This document shows positions 21,560-21,796 of a stretch of 21,796 bases of DNA, one piece after another. Source of the DNA: Methanoregula sp. GTDB taxonomy: Archaea > Halobacteriota > Methanomicrobia > Methanomicrobiales > Methanospirillaceae. Under the pieces are notes generated by a model. It was not told the origin of the DNA. It saw nothing but the letters and a program-made list of their open reading frames with translations, and ran no database searches. Each line of letters starts with the position of its first letter. Within the stretch, counting starts at the first letter, position 1. The stretch spans positions 1-21,796 of the forward strand of contig JALOBP010000052.1 of NCBI GenBank assembly GCA_023228295.1, written 5' to 3'. Position numbers and translations under genes: made by a program.

Positions 21560-21796
21560 ATGCACCTGGTCCACATCGCAGACACTCACCTGGGCAGGAC
21601 ATCGTTCCAGAAGCTCGCGGAGGACGGCAGCAACCTCCGCGAAACCCTCATTTATGAAAACTTCCTCGCCGCGATCGAGGAGATCTGCGATGAACAGCCG
21701 GAAGCCCTGGTTCATGCGGGCGATCTCTTCGACACCGTGAAGCCGAAGACCAAGGCCCTGCTCGTTGCCATGCGGGCCCTGGACCTGCTCAAGGAA
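21560..21796 (+). CDS. Mre11/SbcD-like nuclease, N-terminus (cut by window edge)
   Basis: 79 codons before the edge. The protein begins MHLVHIADTHLGR, with the metallophosphoesterase motif I Asp8-x-His10, and shows motif II GDLFD (residues 54-58, Asp55), the signature of Mre11/SbcD exo/endonucleases, which work with Rad50/SbcC on DNA ends in repair and recombination. The start codon follows immediately after the TAG of the preceding gene, so it is cotranscribed with the element operon. A Rad50/SbcC-like partner would be expected just outside the window. Whether this is an element copy or the host's own mre11 cannot be told; the operon context favours the former. Confidence 0.85.
   Translation, partial: MHLVHIADTHLGRTSFQKLAEDGSNLRETLIYENFLAAIEEICDEQPEALVHAGDLFDTVKPKTKALLVAMRALDLLKE

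Overview
The window looks like chromosome of a methanogenic archaeon, most likely order Methanomicrobiales and possibly a Methanoregula relative. The placement rests on a methanogenesis marker 8 (DUF2099) gene, archaeal TATA boxes about 25 bp upstream of several start codons, archaeal-style lipoproteins, PKD-domain surface proteins, RHD-type histidine kinases and an adenine deaminase of the archaeal/bacterial Ade type. No database search was possible, so family names come from recognised motifs.

Layout. (1) 1-2811: a chemotaxis block with the C-terminus of one methyl-accepting chemotaxis protein (MCP), CheW, and a full poly-HAMP MCP. (2) 2882-4909: a small lipoprotein directly abutting adenine deaminase, probably one leaderless-start transcript, closed by a hairpin plus T-run. 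(3) 5273-8944: a minus-strand block with an isochorismatase-like hydrolase and GNAT acetyltransferase overlapping by ATGA, a stand-alone Cas6-like RAMP protein with no CRISPR array in sight, a two-domain lipoprotein and a DUF1624 membrane protein. (4) 9045-15892: plus-strand housekeeping and sensory genes: methanogenesis marker 8, a receiver-GAF-PAS-PAS protein, MscL, a PKD protein fused to a site-2-protease-like membrane domain, and a membrane PAS histidine kinase.

(5) 15893-16530 holds no convincing gene. It contains an odd element rich in C5-C8 and G5-G7 runs, including two G/C-run hairpins with matching 11-nt loops. (6) 16531-16614 is tRNA-Leu(CAG) on the minus strand.

(7) From about 16615 to the right edge is a probable integrated mobile element: a tyrosine integrase with a C-terminal zinc ribbon, a 12-bp repeat of the tRNA anticodon region close to the integrase promoter, a small lipoprotein, an AT-rich control region with a divergent ribbon-helix-helix repressor and repeated operator-like motifs, then a tightly packed operon (19140 to beyond 21796). 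The operon encodes seven small proteins, three of them cysteine-rich, one winged-helix protein, and the start of an Mre11/SbcD-like nuclease. Only the winged-helix and nuclease genes are recognisable; this operon is the best candidate in the window for an undescribed system, perhaps a replication/recombination or defence-related module. The left boundary of the element is inferred and its right end lies outside the window.
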